Shown piece by piece: positions 1 through 11,171 of a DNA stretch of 14,083 bases. The stretch's first letter is position 1. Each line of letters begins with the position of its first letter. The translations under genes were made by a program, and so were the position numbers. Origin of the DNA: Alphaproteobacteria bacterium (GTDB lineage: Bacteria; Pseudomonadota; Alphaproteobacteria; Micavibrionales; UBA2020); contig JAGXAX010000012.1 of the NCBI GenBank assembly GCA_018971405.1, positions 1 to 14,083 of the forward strand. Reading direction: 5' to 3'. The notes beneath the pieces are model-generated. The model saw only the letters and a list, made by a program, of their open reading frames with translations. It was not told the origin of the DNA and did not search any database.

Positions 1-1092
1 GAAATGGGCAAGGCGATGATGGGCACGGGCGAAGCCATGGGCGAGCGCCGCGCGGTGGAAGCCGCCGAAGCGGCCATTTCCAACCCGCTGCTCGACGACA
101 TCTCGATGAAGGGCGCGCGCGGCGTGCTGATCAACATCACCGGCGGCCTCGACATGACCCTGTTCGAAGTCGACGAAGCCGCCAACCGCATCCGTGACGA
201 AGTCGATCCGGACGCCAACATCATCTTCGGCTCGACCTTCGACGAAGCTTTGGAAGGCAAGATGCGCGTTTCCGTCGTCGCCACCGGCATCGAGGTCGAG
301 GCGGGACTGCAAGCCCGTCCGCTGAACCTTGGCATGGCGGGTTCCGAACAAGTCCGCCGTCCGGCCGGAATTCCCCCCCTCGGCGCGCCCGCCGTGTCCA
401 GACAGCCTGCGCCCGCCTATATGGAGAGCCAGTCCGGCGGATATGACAGAATGTCCATGAGCACTCCGCGTCAGGACTTCGGCAGCGCCATTCCGGCCGC
501 CATCCTGCCGCAGCATGCGCCGCTGCAAGGCCAATCCCACGGACAACCCATGATGGCGCGTGCGGCGCAAGCGGGGTATGCCCAAAAAGCGCAGCAGCCC
601 GCTCCCGCGCAGCCGCAGGTGACAATGGGACAAGCCTCTTCCACGGCCTACACCCCTGCCGCCACGGCTCATAAGCTGGACGAAGCAGACGTCAGCGTCG
701 AGGATACCTGGACGAAACCGCCGCAAACGCAAACCATCCAGCGTCACTCCTCACCGACGGGGCAATCGCCCAATTCTCCCCGCGCGGTGCGTCACGGCAA
801 CAGCTTCATCCCGCCGAAGCCGGTCGATCCGCGCGCCCCGCACGCGGCTTCCGGCGACTTGTTTGGCGAGACGTCTGCCGCGGCTCAACCCCGCGCGCCA
901 ATGGCCGCCGAAAAGCAGGTGAAAAAGTCGCCTTCCATCTTCGAACGCTTCACCATGCAGCGCCCGGAAGGCAAGACGCCCGCCGCTCCGGCGCCGCGTG
1001 AAACGGCGCCGAGCCTTTCCGTCGAGGAAGGCGGCAAACAGGCGGACGACGAACTGGATATTCCGGCCTTCCTGAGAAGGCAGGCCAACTGA
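1..1092 (+). CDS. ftsZ: Cell division protein FtsZ, C-terminal part (5' end outside window)
   Basis: FtsZ is the tubulin-like GTPase that polymerises at mid-cell and recruits the division machinery. The frame is open from base 1, and the first Met at base 4 is internal: the visible protein starts at the family segment [12 protein letters not shown], so about 200 residues carrying the GTP-binding domain lie upstream. Visible residues 1 to about 98 are the end of the GTPase/C-terminal subdomain ([32 protein letters not shown]). Residues about 100-345 form a low-complexity Pro/Gln/Ala/Ser-rich linker of roughly 245 residues, far longer than the E. coli linker. It contains two less random islands, [10 protein letters not shown] (near 267-276) and SIFERFT (near 311-317). 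The end, [15 protein letters not shown], is the conserved tail that binds FtsA and other partners. The stop is TGA at 1090-1092. A terminator follows directly, so ftsZ probably ends its transcription unit. Identity is certain; only the start is missing. Confidence 0.98.
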   Translation, partial: EMGKAMMGTGEAMGERRAVEAAEAAISNPLLDDISMKGARGVLINITGGLDMTLFEVDEAANRIRDEVDPDANIIFGSTFDEALEGKMRVSVVATGIEVEAGLQARPLNLGMAGSEQVRRPAGIPPLGAPAVSRQPAPAYMESQSGGYDRMSMSTPRQDFGSAIPAAILPQHAPLQGQSHGQPMMARAAQAGYAQKAQQPAPAQPQVTMGQASSTAYTPAATAHKLDEADVSVEDTWTKPPQTQTIQRHSSPTGQSPNSPRAVRHGNSFIPPKPVDPRAPHAASGDLFGETSAAAQPRAPMAAEKQVKKSPSIFERFTMQRPEGKTPAAPAPRETAPSLSVEEGGKQADDELDIPAFLRRQAN

Positions 1093-1117
1093 TCCAAAAG
1101 ACCTTATATATCTTTCT

Positions 1118-1150
1118 AAAAAAAGCCCTGGTTTTTCCAGGGCTTTTTTT
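1118..1150 (+). terminator. Intrinsic terminator after ftsZ
   Basis: GCCCTGG (1125-1131) and CCAGGGC (1137-1143) form a perfect 7-bp GC-rich stem around a TTTTT loop, followed by seven T (1144-1150) and preceded by seven A (1118-1124) that can extend the stem. It lies 25 bases after the ftsZ stop. The A-tract/T-tract symmetry means it could also work on the minus strand, but no minus-strand gene ends here. This is a textbook Rho-independent terminator and separates ftsZ from lpxC transcription. Confidence 0.93.
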
Positions 1151-1330
1151 ATAAAAAAATAAAAACAGCCTGTTTTCGCAAAGGCTATATGTTTTAAAAT
1201 ATCTTTTTATATCAAAGTGTTAATCCTGTAACAGTCTGTCACAAAGAGTGACTTCAAGGACATGCATACGTTTGATATCAATGACGTATCGGGATATTCG
1301 CCCGTCCAAAAAATACTATCGGTTTGTTCC
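1151..1330 (+). promoter_or_regulatory. AT-rich lpxC upstream region with candidate promoter and two inverted repeats
   Basis: This stretch between the ftsZ terminator and the lpxC homology start is much more AT-rich than the surrounding genes, and because the terminator isolates it, it should hold the lpxC promoter. GCTATAT at 1184-1190 resembles the alphaproteobacterial -10 element, and TAAAAT at 1195-1200 is an alternative; neither has a convincing -35. Two perfect inverted repeats follow: TGTTA-N6-TAACA (1218-1233) and GTCAC-AAAGA-GTGAC (1238-1252). They could be operator sites or, in RNA, small hairpins. The AAGGA at 1256-1260 is only 1 nt from the ATG at 1262, too close to be a normal ribosome binding site. 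The region is clearly non-coding or leader-like; the exact promoter elements are guesses. Confidence 0.4.
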
Positions 1331-2263
1331 ATGTTGAAATCCACCCGCCAGCACACGCTCAAAGCCCCCGTCACGATTTCGGGCATCGGCGTCCATTCCG
1401 GCGCGCAGGCGACGATGACGCTCAAGCCGGCGCCCGCGTCATCTGGCATCAGTTTCATCCGCACGGACATCACGGACCGCCCGAACGCGGTCCCCGCACA
1501 ATGGGATCGCGTCACCGACACGCAGCTTTGCACCGTCCTCTCCAACGGACACGGGGTCAGTGTTTCCACCGTCGAGCATTTGCTGTCGGCCTTCGCCGCG
1601 CTCGGCGTCGATAACGCAACCGTCGAGATCAACGGCCCCGAAATCCCGATCATGGACGGCAGCGCCATCCAGTTCCTCGAAAAAATCAACATCGTCGGCC
1701 TTTCCCGCCAGTCCGCGCCGCGCCGCGCGCTGCGCGTCAAAAAAACCGTATCGTGCAAGGACGGCGACAAGGAAACTTTTCTCAGCCCCGCCGACGGCGC
1801 CTATTTCGGCATGGAGATCGACTTCACGTCGCCGCTGATCGGCTGCCAGAAATACACGCATGAGCTTACGGAATCCCGTTACCGCAGCGACATCGCGCCC
1901 GCGCGCACGTTCGGCTTCCTGAAAGAAGTCGAACACCTGAAAAAACTCGGCCTCGCCCGCGGCGGTTCCCTTGAAAACGCCATTGTGATCGACGGCGACA
2001 AGGTTCTCAACCCCGAAGGCCTGCGCTTCAGGAATGAATTCGTCCGCCACAAGATTCTGGACGCCATCGGCGACATTTACCTCGCGGGCGCGCCGCTGAT
2101 CGGCCACTACCACGGCGTCCGCGCCGGACATGCCATGAACAACAAGATCCTGCGCGCGCTCTTCGCGCAGCCGGACACTTTCGAGTTCGTGACAATGGGC
2201 GAAAAGACGCACGTCACCCCTGTTGCGAACCGTAATCACGCGGGAACGGCCATTCCCGCCTGA
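1331..2263 (+). CDS. lpxC: UDP-3-O-acyl-N-acetylglucosamine deacetylase
   Basis: LpxC is the cytoplasmic zinc enzyme that removes the acetyl group from UDP-3-O-acyl-GlcNAc, the committed step of lipid A synthesis. With the start at 1331 the protein has 310 residues, close to the usual 300-305. Family motifs are intact: STVEHLLSA (Glu82 general base, zinc ligand His83), the substrate loop IMDGSA (108-112), RHKILDAIGD (zinc ligands His240 and Asp244) and HYHGVRAGHAMNNKIL with the catalytic His267. An in-frame ATG at 1262 would add 23 residues, but these do not match the family, use several rare codons (ATA, CTA, TGT) and look like leader. Homology starts at MLKSTRQHTL, so I chose 1331. Neither start has a well-spaced Shine-Dalgarno site. 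The gene stands after the ftsZ terminator and likely has its own promoter. Function is certain; the start is moderately sure. Confidence 0.95.
   Translation: MLKSTRQHTLKAPVTISGIGVHSGAQATMTLKPAPASSGISFIRTDITDRPNAVPAQWDRVTDTQLCTVLSNGHGVSVSTVEHLLSAFAALGVDNATVEINGPEIPIMDGSAIQFLEKINIVGLSRQSAPRRALRVKKTVSCKDGDKETFLSPADGAYFGMEIDFTSPLIGCQKYTHELTESRYRSDIAPARTFGFLKEVEHLKKLGLARGGSLENAIVIDGDKVLNPEGLRFRNEFVRHKILDAIGDIYLAGAPLIGHYHGVRAGHAMNNKILRALFAQPDTFEFVTMGEKTHVTPVANRNHAGTAIPA
2240..2259 (+). other. Inverted repeat at the 3' end of lpxC
   Basis: GCGGGAA (2240-2246) and TTCCCGC (2253-2259) are perfect 7-bp arms around a 6-base loop, ending one base before the lpxC TGA. No T-run follows, so it is not a standard intrinsic terminator. 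It may stabilise the 3' end of lpxC mRNA or slow polymerase or ribosomes, or it may simply result from GC-rich codons. The hairpin is seen; any role is a guess. Confidence 0.3.
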
Positions 2264-2303
2264 CGCGATTATCTCCCTTCATTTCCATGGATATACGCGC
2301 TAC

Positions 2304-2324
2304 TCTGGCTTGAACAGAGCCAGA
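2304..2324 (+). promoter_or_regulatory. Hairpin covering the ribosome-binding region of the glycosyltransferase gene
   Basis: TCTGGCT (2304-2310) and AGCCAGA (2318-2324) are perfect 7-bp arms around TGAACAG. The right arm ends 1 base before the ATG at 2326, exactly where a ribosome binding site should be, and no other good Shine-Dalgarno is visible. If formed in the mRNA it would limit translation initiation of the gene; alternatively the DNA palindrome is an operator. No T-run follows, so it is not a terminator. Confidence 0.4.
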
Positions 2325-2325
2325 C

Positions 2326-3861
2326 ATGACATCCTTTAAAAAAAACCTTGCCGATACAGCCCTGACGCCGACAGCCCTGTTCTGGCTGTTCGCAGGCATT
2401 TATTTCGCGTGCTGGACGGTCGTGCCGACCTTCGCCATCGCCAACGTGCCGATCGACACGCTCGAAGGATACGCCTGGGGGCATGAATGGCAACTCGGCA
2501 GCTACAAGCACCCGCCGCTCGCCGCCTGGATACTGGAAGCGCTGGCCATTCTCACGCGCCGCGCGTCATGGGCGCATTTCTTCGCCAATGAGGTCTCCGT
2601 CTTCGTCGCCTTCTGGGCCGTATGGCGGACGGGAAAGCGCATCGTCGGAGAAAATAAAGCGCTGGTCGCCGTCGGATTGCTGGCGGTTGTTCCCTACTAC
2701 AACATCCTCATCCCCGAATTCAACCCGAACGTCCTGCAACTGCCTTTCTGGGCGCTGATCGGCTGGTCGTTCCACCGCGCCGTGAAGGAAAACAAAACAA
2801 TCGACTGGCTGGCGCTCGGGCTGTGGAGCGCCGCTGGCATGTACAGCAAGTACAGCACCGCGCTGCTGCTGGCGGCGCTGATCGCGCTGATGCTCGGCCA
2901 CCCCGAGGCGCGCAAGCATCTCAAATCAAAAGGCCCGTGGCTGACGATCCTTTTCGGCATGGCTTTGATGATGCCGCATATCGTCTGGCTGTTCGAAAAC
3001 CGCTTCATGCCCTTCACCTACGCCGAAAACCGCTTCCAGCATCCGCCTTACCCTTTTGATTTCATCATCGTTCCCGCGCAGTTCGTTTTCTGGCAGGCAT
3101 TGACCTTGCTGCCCGCGATCGTTCTTTATGCCGGGTCGTTCGGCAAACCTCGCGCCGCCGCACAGGGTCGCGACATTCCGTTCGACAAGGCCTTCCTTTA
3201 CACCGTGGCCTTCGGCCCCGCGCTCATCACCGCCCTCATCGCCATGGGCACGCGGGACGTGATCCGCAACATGTGGGCGACGCCGGACTGGAATTTTATC
3301 GGCCTGTGGGCTGTCTATGCCTTCACGCCCGCGCTTTCGCCGCACCGCTTGCGCCGCTTCGCCGGACTCTGGATATTCTTTTTCGTTGTCGGCCTGGCAG
3401 GATTCGTCTATGTCGAGGCGCTTGCGCCCTACGTCACGCATAAAGTCAAACGTATCAATTTTTCCGGAAAATTATTTGCCGCGCAAATTTCCAAAAACTG
3501 GCATGAACGCTACCACACGCCGCTGCGCTACGTCGTCGGCGACACATGGATAGGCGGCAATATCGCCTATTACGCGCCGGACCGCCCGCATCTGCTTATT
3601 TTCGGTAATTACGAGATCAGTCCCTGGATCAAGCCCGCCGATATCGGAAAAGACGGCGGCGTGATCGTCTGGTGCGGTTTAAATTGCGATGTACGCGACC
3701 ATGATGCCGTGCCTCCATACCTTCGTACCGAATTCCCGCAAGCTCAAATCCAGAAAGCCCTGATTTTCCCGCAAGGCACACATGCCCAGGTTCCTTTAGG
3801 CATGGTCGATTGGGCGATTATCCCACCGCGAGACGCGGCAAACGGTCAGCAAAAGCCCTGA
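2326..3861 (+). CDS. GT39/GT-C family membrane glycosyltransferase (ArnT/RgtA-like)
   Basis: This 511-residue polytopic inner-membrane protein has the layout of GT-C glycosyltransferases (PMT_2/ArnT-like), which move sugars from a polyprenyl-phosphate donor to lipid A, other glycans or proteins on the periplasmic side. A first membrane segment (about 17-39) leads into a periplasmic loop with the acidic signature IDTLEGYAWGHEW (Asp44, Glu47) and then SYKHPPLAAW; the acidic-pair and HPP pattern is typical of the family, and Asp44 is the likely catalytic base. About eight to ten more hydrophobic segments follow to about residue 365, then a soluble C-terminal region with no recognisable motif. 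It lies 62 bp after lpxC and 76 bp before bamD, a position where alphaproteobacteria usually have nothing. An LPS/lipid A role is inferred from these neighbours. Donor and acceptor cannot be read from sequence. Codons 5-7 contain a run of eight A. Confidence 0.82.
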   Translation: MTSFKKNLADTALTPTALFWLFAGIYFACWTVVPTFAIANVPIDTLEGYAWGHEWQLGSYKHPPLAAWILEALAILTRRASWAHFFANEVSVFVAFWAVWRTGKRIVGENKALVAVGLLAVVPYYNILIPEFNPNVLQLPFWALIGWSFHRAVKENKTIDWLALGLWSAAGMYSKYSTALLLAALIALMLGHPEARKHLKSKGPWLTILFGMALMMPHIVWLFENRFMPFTYAENRFQHPPYPFDFIIVPAQFVFWQALTLLPAIVLYAGSFGKPRAAAQGRDIPFDKAFLYTVAFGPALITALIAMGTRDVIRNMWATPDWNFIGLWAVYAFTPALSPHRLRRFAGLWIFFFVVGLAGFVYVEALAPYVTHKVKRINFSGKLFAAQISKNWHERYHTPLRYVVGDTWIGGNIAYYAPDRPHLLIFGNYEISPWIKPADIGKDGGVIVWCGLNCDVRDHDAVPPYLRTEFPQAQIQKALIFPQGTHAQVPLGMVDWAIIPPRDAANGQQKP

Positions 3862-3937
3862 TTCCCGTCTTTTCCCGCCGCTATAAACCATGCTATAAGA
3901 ACATAAGTTCCGTTTTTGTTTTGTTCCGGGTATCGTC
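3862..3937 (+). promoter_or_regulatory. Possible bamD promoter region
   Basis: The 76-bp gap before bamD contains GCTATAA twice, at 3880-3886 and 3892-3898, in an otherwise AT-leaning stretch. Both resemble the alphaproteobacterial -10 consensus (GCTANAWC), and either would place a start site 30-45 bases before the bamD ATG. No good -35 is visible. No terminator is seen after the glycosyltransferase gene, so read-through from upstream is equally possible. Confidence 0.28.
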
Positions 3938-4756
3938 ATGACAGATATGAGACGCATCGGTGTCGTTTTATGCCTTTTTCCCCTGCTGCTCGCCACGGCC
4001 TGCAGCGGCGGCAAAAAGGACGCCGGTCTCGTGCAGCAGCCGGCGCCGGTAGCCAAGATGTACGACAAGGCCGCCGCCGAGCTGCAGGACGGCGAGTACA
4101 GCGAGGCCGCAAAGGGCTTCAACGACGTCGAGCAAAACTATCCCTATTCCGAATGGGCGACGCGCGCGCAGATGATGGCGGCCTACGCCTATTATAAAAG
4201 CCTGAAATACGACGACGCCGTGATGGCGCTCGACCAGTTCATCGAGCTGCATCCCGGCGACCCCAGCGTCGCCTACGCCTATTACATCAAGGCGCTTTGC
4301 TACTACGAGCAGATTTCCGACGTGCAGCGCGACCAGCAAATGACGCAAAAAGCCCTCGCCGCCCTGCGTCAGGTGCGGGAACGCTTTCCGGACACGCCTT
4401 ACGCCCGCGACGCCGACCTGAAAATAGACCTTACGCTCGACCACCTTGCCGGCAAGGAAATGGAGATCGGGCGGTACTATCTCAACCATCAGGACTATCA
4501 GGCCGCCATCAACCGCTTTGAAACAGTCGTCACGCAATACCAGACAACAACGCAGGTGCCGGAGGCTCTTGAGCGTCTGGTAGAGGCCTATACCGCGCTC
4601 GGCATCAAGGCGCAGGCGCTCAAGTCCGCAGCCATCCTCGGCCAGAACTTCCCGCAGAGCCAGTGGTACCGCAATGCCTATAAAATCGTCGGGCCGCAAG
4701 CCCCCGCCCCTGCGCCCAACTCCGTCTATGATAAAACTCTGGGCAAGATCTTTTAG
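3938..4756 (+). CDS. bamD: Outer-membrane protein assembly factor BamD (lipoprotein)
   Basis: BamD (formerly ComL/YfiO) is the essential TPR lipoprotein of the BAM complex that folds beta-barrel proteins into the outer membrane, working with BamA. The 272-residue product starts with a short charged end and hydrophobic core, then LLLATAC with the lipidation cysteine at residue 22 (position -3 is Ala rather than the usual Leu). The mature part begins with a flexible stretch, then TPR-type helical pairs: AAAELQDGEYSEAAKGFNDV, AYAYYKSLKYDDAVMALDQF, AYYIKALCYYEQ and YLNHQDYQAAINRFETVV are characteristic of the family. Length fits BamD. ATG codons occur at 3938 and 3947; I kept the first, but the second would give an equally good signal peptide. 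No strong Shine-Dalgarno is visible. recN follows after 12 bp, so the two are probably co-transcribed. Confidence 0.96.
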   Translation: MTDMRRIGVVLCLFPLLLATACSGGKKDAGLVQQPAPVAKMYDKAAAELQDGEYSEAAKGFNDVEQNYPYSEWATRAQMMAAYAYYKSLKYDDAVMALDQFIELHPGDPSVAYAYYIKALCYYEQISDVQRDQQMTQKALAALRQVRERFPDTPYARDADLKIDLTLDHLAGKEMEIGRYYLNHQDYQAAINRFETVVTQYQTTTQVPEALERLVEAYTALGIKAQALKSAAILGQNFPQSQWYRNAYKIVGPQAPAPAPNSVYDKTLGKIF

Positions 4757-4768
4757 GCCGGAGGCATC

Positions 4769-8746
<3,978 letters not shown>

Positions 8747-8779
8747 AAAACCGCTCCCTTGTCCAATGCGCCGCTATCT

Positions 8780-8796
8780 TGACTGTACCCCAGTCA
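8780..8796 (-). repeat. Inverted repeat at the hydrolase stop codon
   Basis: TGACTG (8780-8785) and CAGTCA (8791-8796) are perfect 6-bp arms around TACCC. The right arm includes the hydrolase stop (TGA on the minus strand, 8796-8794). There is no T-run on either side, so it is not a clear terminator; the downstream gene starts 34 bases later. It may be a processing or stabilising hairpin between the two cistrons. Confidence 0.3.
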
Positions 8797-9759
8797 GCGC
8801 GCGGCGTGAATAGTGTTTTCCCGATACGCGTGAACCCGGTCTTCCAGAAAGGCCGTGACTTTTTCGAGCCATGGCGCACGCAGATCATCCCGTTCCATCC
8901 ATATTTCATGCCGCGCCGCCGGAACATCCACCCGCATGCAGCGCTGCAAAAGCGCGCAGGCCCGCATGGCCGCCTTTATATCGACGATCATGTCATTTCC
9001 GGCAATACCGGCGAGAATGGGCGTTGCGACGGTTTTCAGGTAATCATCCTTGCGCAAAATATCGGCGGAGCGGAACGTATGCCATGCCCAGCCATAAGTC
9101 GGTGAGCCCATTTTCAACTCCGGCTTCCGGCTGAAAATCTCCGCCATGACGCCGAACCTTTCCGGATCCGACGTCACCTTGTTGCCCTCGAACGCGGCAT
9201 CGCGGGCATCCCAGTCGTGACCGCCCGGCACGTATTTTTCGAGACATCCGGCCATTTTCGCCAAAGAGGCCAGCGCATGGGCGGCAGGCCTGAAAAACCC
9301 CGGCGTCAGAACATCGCACATCGGCGAGGTCAGGACGGCCGCGTCAAAAACGCCCTCATGCTCCTTCAGGAAACGCAGGCCGATATGCGCGCCCATAGAA
9401 TGGGCCAGCAAAATAAAAGGGCCGGATGACTTCTTGACAAGATCGCGCGTGAACTGGCGCAACGTTTCTATGTGTTCCTCATATCCGAGGCTGTGCATCT
9501 TCTGCGGATTCCCGAGATAGCGCGACGATCCGCCCTGTCCGCGCCAGTCCATCATCCAGACGGCAAAACCGCGCTCCGTCATGTCGCGCATGGCCTCGAA
9601 ATATTTTTCGATGCATTCCCTGAATCCGCTTGCGATGACGACCGTTCCGCGCAGCGGCGCTTCCGGCTGCAACGATCCATAGCGAATATGGGCGCCGCCC
9701 GCGTCGGTAAAGCCGCCCCATTGAAACCCGTCCGGTTCCCTGAACCTTTCGGGCAGCAT
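8794..9759 (-). CDS. Alpha/beta hydrolase (serine aminopeptidase S33 / PldB lysophospholipase-like)
   Basis: A 321-residue alpha/beta-fold serine hydrolase of the Hydrolase_4 (PldB/monoglyceride lipase-like) group. Seen motifs in order: the oxyanion-region strand TVVIASGFRE (39-48), MMDWRGQGGSSR (69-80), the nucleophile elbow LLAHSMGAH with Ser121 (Ala replaces the first Gly of the usual GHSMG), an acid at Asp256 in AGNDMIVD and a catalytic His284 in ARHEIW. No signal peptide is seen, so it is likely cytoplasmic or loosely membrane-associated. Lysophospholipids or other esters are plausible substrates by family, but none is shown. I chose the ATG at 9759 because it is 2 nt after the pntB stop with GGAG 8 nt upstream; the in-frame Met at 9795 would overlap pntB by 34 bp and add 12 residues unlike the family. 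The arrangement suggests translational coupling to pntB. Confidence 0.88.
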   Translation of the reverse strand: MLPERFREPDGFQWGGFTDAGGAHIRYGSLQPEAPLRGTVVIASGFRECIEKYFEAMRDMTERGFAVWMMDWRGQGGSSRYLGNPQKMHSLGYEEHIETLRQFTRDLVKKSSGPFILLAHSMGAHIGLRFLKEHEGVFDAAVLTSPMCDVLTPGFFRPAAHALASLAKMAGCLEKYVPGGHDWDARDAAFEGNKVTSDPERFGVMAEIFSRKPELKMGSPTYGWAWHTFRSADILRKDDYLKTVATPILAGIAGNDMIVDIKAAMRACALLQRCMRVDVPAARHEIWMERDDLRAPWLEKVTAFLEDRVHAYRENTIHAAR

Positions 9760-9761
9760 TC

Positions 9762-11159
9762 TTACTGCTCCAACGCCTTGATAATGCCTTCGCACATCTT
9801 TTTGGCGTCGCCGAGCAGCATCATGGTGTTATCGTGGAAGAAAAGCTCGTTCTCGATGCCCGCATAGCCGCTGCCGAGAGAGCGCTTGACGAACAAAACC
9901 GTTCCCGCATTTTCGACATCGAGGATAGGCATGCCGAAAATCGGCGAGGACTTGTCTTTTTTGGCGGCGGGATTGGTGATGTCGTTTGCGCCGATGACGA
10001 AGGCGACGTCCGTCTGGCTGAAATCGCGGTTGATCTCTTCCATTTCCAGCACATCGTCATAAGGCACGTTGGCTTCCGCCAGAAGCACGTTCATGTGGCC
10101 GGGCATGCGCCCCGCGACGGGGTGGATGGCATAGCGCACCTTGACGCCTTCTTCCTTGAGAATGTCTGCCATTTCACGCAAGGCGTGCTGCGCCTGCGCC
10201 ACGGCCATGCCGTAGCCCGGGACGATGATGACGCTGCCCGCGTTCTTGAGAATGAAGGCGGCGTCCTCCGCGGAACCGATTTTGGCCTGCTTGTCGTTAT
10301 GCGCCGCCGAAGCGGCAGTTGAGGCCTCACCGCCAAAGCCGCCGAGAATGACGTTGAAGAAAGACCTGTTCATGCCCTTGCACATGATATAGCTCAGGAT
10401 TGCGCCGGAGGATCCCACCAGCGCGCCGACGATGATGAGCAGGTTGTTTTGCAGCGTGAAGCCGATGCCCGCCGCCGCCCAGCCGGAATAGCTGTTGAGC
10501 ATGGAGACGATCACCGGCATGTCCGCGCCGCCGATCGGGATGATCATCAGGACGCCCAGTGCGGCAGACAAAACGATGATCGACCAGAAGGCAAACGGCG
10601 CCTGCGTTACGCAGAGCATGACTATCAGGCCGAGCAGAACCGCCCCGAGCGCCGCATTGAACGGGTGCTGCCCTTTGAAGACGATGGGCGCGCCGGTGAT
10701 GACGCCCTGTAGTTTTCCCCAGGCGATGATCGAGCCGGTGAACGTCACCGCGCCGATTGCAACGCCGAGGCTCATTTCGATCAGGCTGCCGAACAGGATA
10801 TGGCTTCCGCCGTCGCTGATGCCGTAGGCGACAGGATTAAGGAACGCCGCCGCCGCGATCGTCACCGCCGCGAGACCGACGAGGCTGTGAAACGCCGCGA
10901 CAAGCTGCGGCAGGGCGGTCATCTCGATTTTCCGCGCGATCACCGCGCCGACGCTGCCGCCGATCACGATGCCGAGGACGATCAGGCCGTAGGAATGCAC
11001 CTCCGGCAGCAGGATCGTCGTCACGATCGCCAGCGCCATGCCGGCGACGCCGAACAGGAGGCCGTTCCGCGCCGTCTCGGGGCCGGAAAGGCCGCGCAAG
11101 GCCATGATGCAGCAGACGGAAGAAACAAGATAGGAAAGCAACGTGACTGTAATCGGCAT
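9762..11159 (-). CDS. pntB: NAD(P)+ transhydrogenase subunit beta
   Basis: PntB is the NADP(H)-binding membrane subunit of proton-translocating transhydrogenase, which uses the proton gradient to make NADPH from NADH. The 465-residue protein has an N-terminal membrane domain (domain II, about 1-265) with many hydrophobic helices and the proton-channel residues His91 (AAFHSLVGLAA) and Asn222 (MLNSYSGWAAAGIGF), at the same numbers as in E. coli PntB. The C-terminal NADP-binding domain III (about 290-465) has VPGYGMAVAQAQ (GYG near 315), AGRMPGHMNVLLAEA, GANDITNPAA and VKRSLGSGYAG. AAGGACG sits a few bases before the ATG. It follows pntAb by 12 bp and the hydrolase starts 2 nt after its TAA. The protein appears complete and functional. 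Confidence 0.98.
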   Translation of the reverse strand: MPITVTLLSYLVSSVCCIMALRGLSGPETARNGLLFGVAGMALAIVTTILLPEVHSYGLIVLGIVIGGSVGAVIARKIEMTALPQLVAAFHSLVGLAAVTIAAAAFLNPVAYGISDGGSHILFGSLIEMSLGVAIGAVTFTGSIIAWGKLQGVITGAPIVFKGQHPFNAALGAVLLGLIVMLCVTQAPFAFWSIIVLSAALGVLMIIPIGGADMPVIVSMLNSYSGWAAAGIGFTLQNNLLIIVGALVGSSGAILSYIMCKGMNRSFFNVILGGFGGEASTAASAAHNDKQAKIGSAEDAAFILKNAGSVIIVPGYGMAVAQAQHALREMADILKEEGVKVRYAIHPVAGRMPGHMNVLLAEANVPYDDVLEMEEINRDFSQTDVAFVIGANDITNPAAKKDKSSPIFGMPILDVENAGTVLFVKRSLGSGYAGIENELFFHDNTMMLLGDAKKMCEGIIKALEQ

Positions 11160-11171
11160 ATTTTCGTCCTT

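Noticed and set aside
1439..2239. A 266-residue open frame on the minus strand across lpxC
   Set aside because: It lies wholly opposite a well-conserved gene; its codons mirror lpxC, it has Arg/Ala/Asp-rich composition with no family motif, and no ribosome site supports it.
2265..3822. Nine-base direct repeat GCGATTATC at 2265-2273 and 3814-3822 near the two ends of the glycosyltransferase gene, as possible insertion footprints
   Set aside because: The second copy is inside the coding sequence, no terminal inverted repeats or integrase are present, and a 9-base match between two such regions is not rare enough to argue from.
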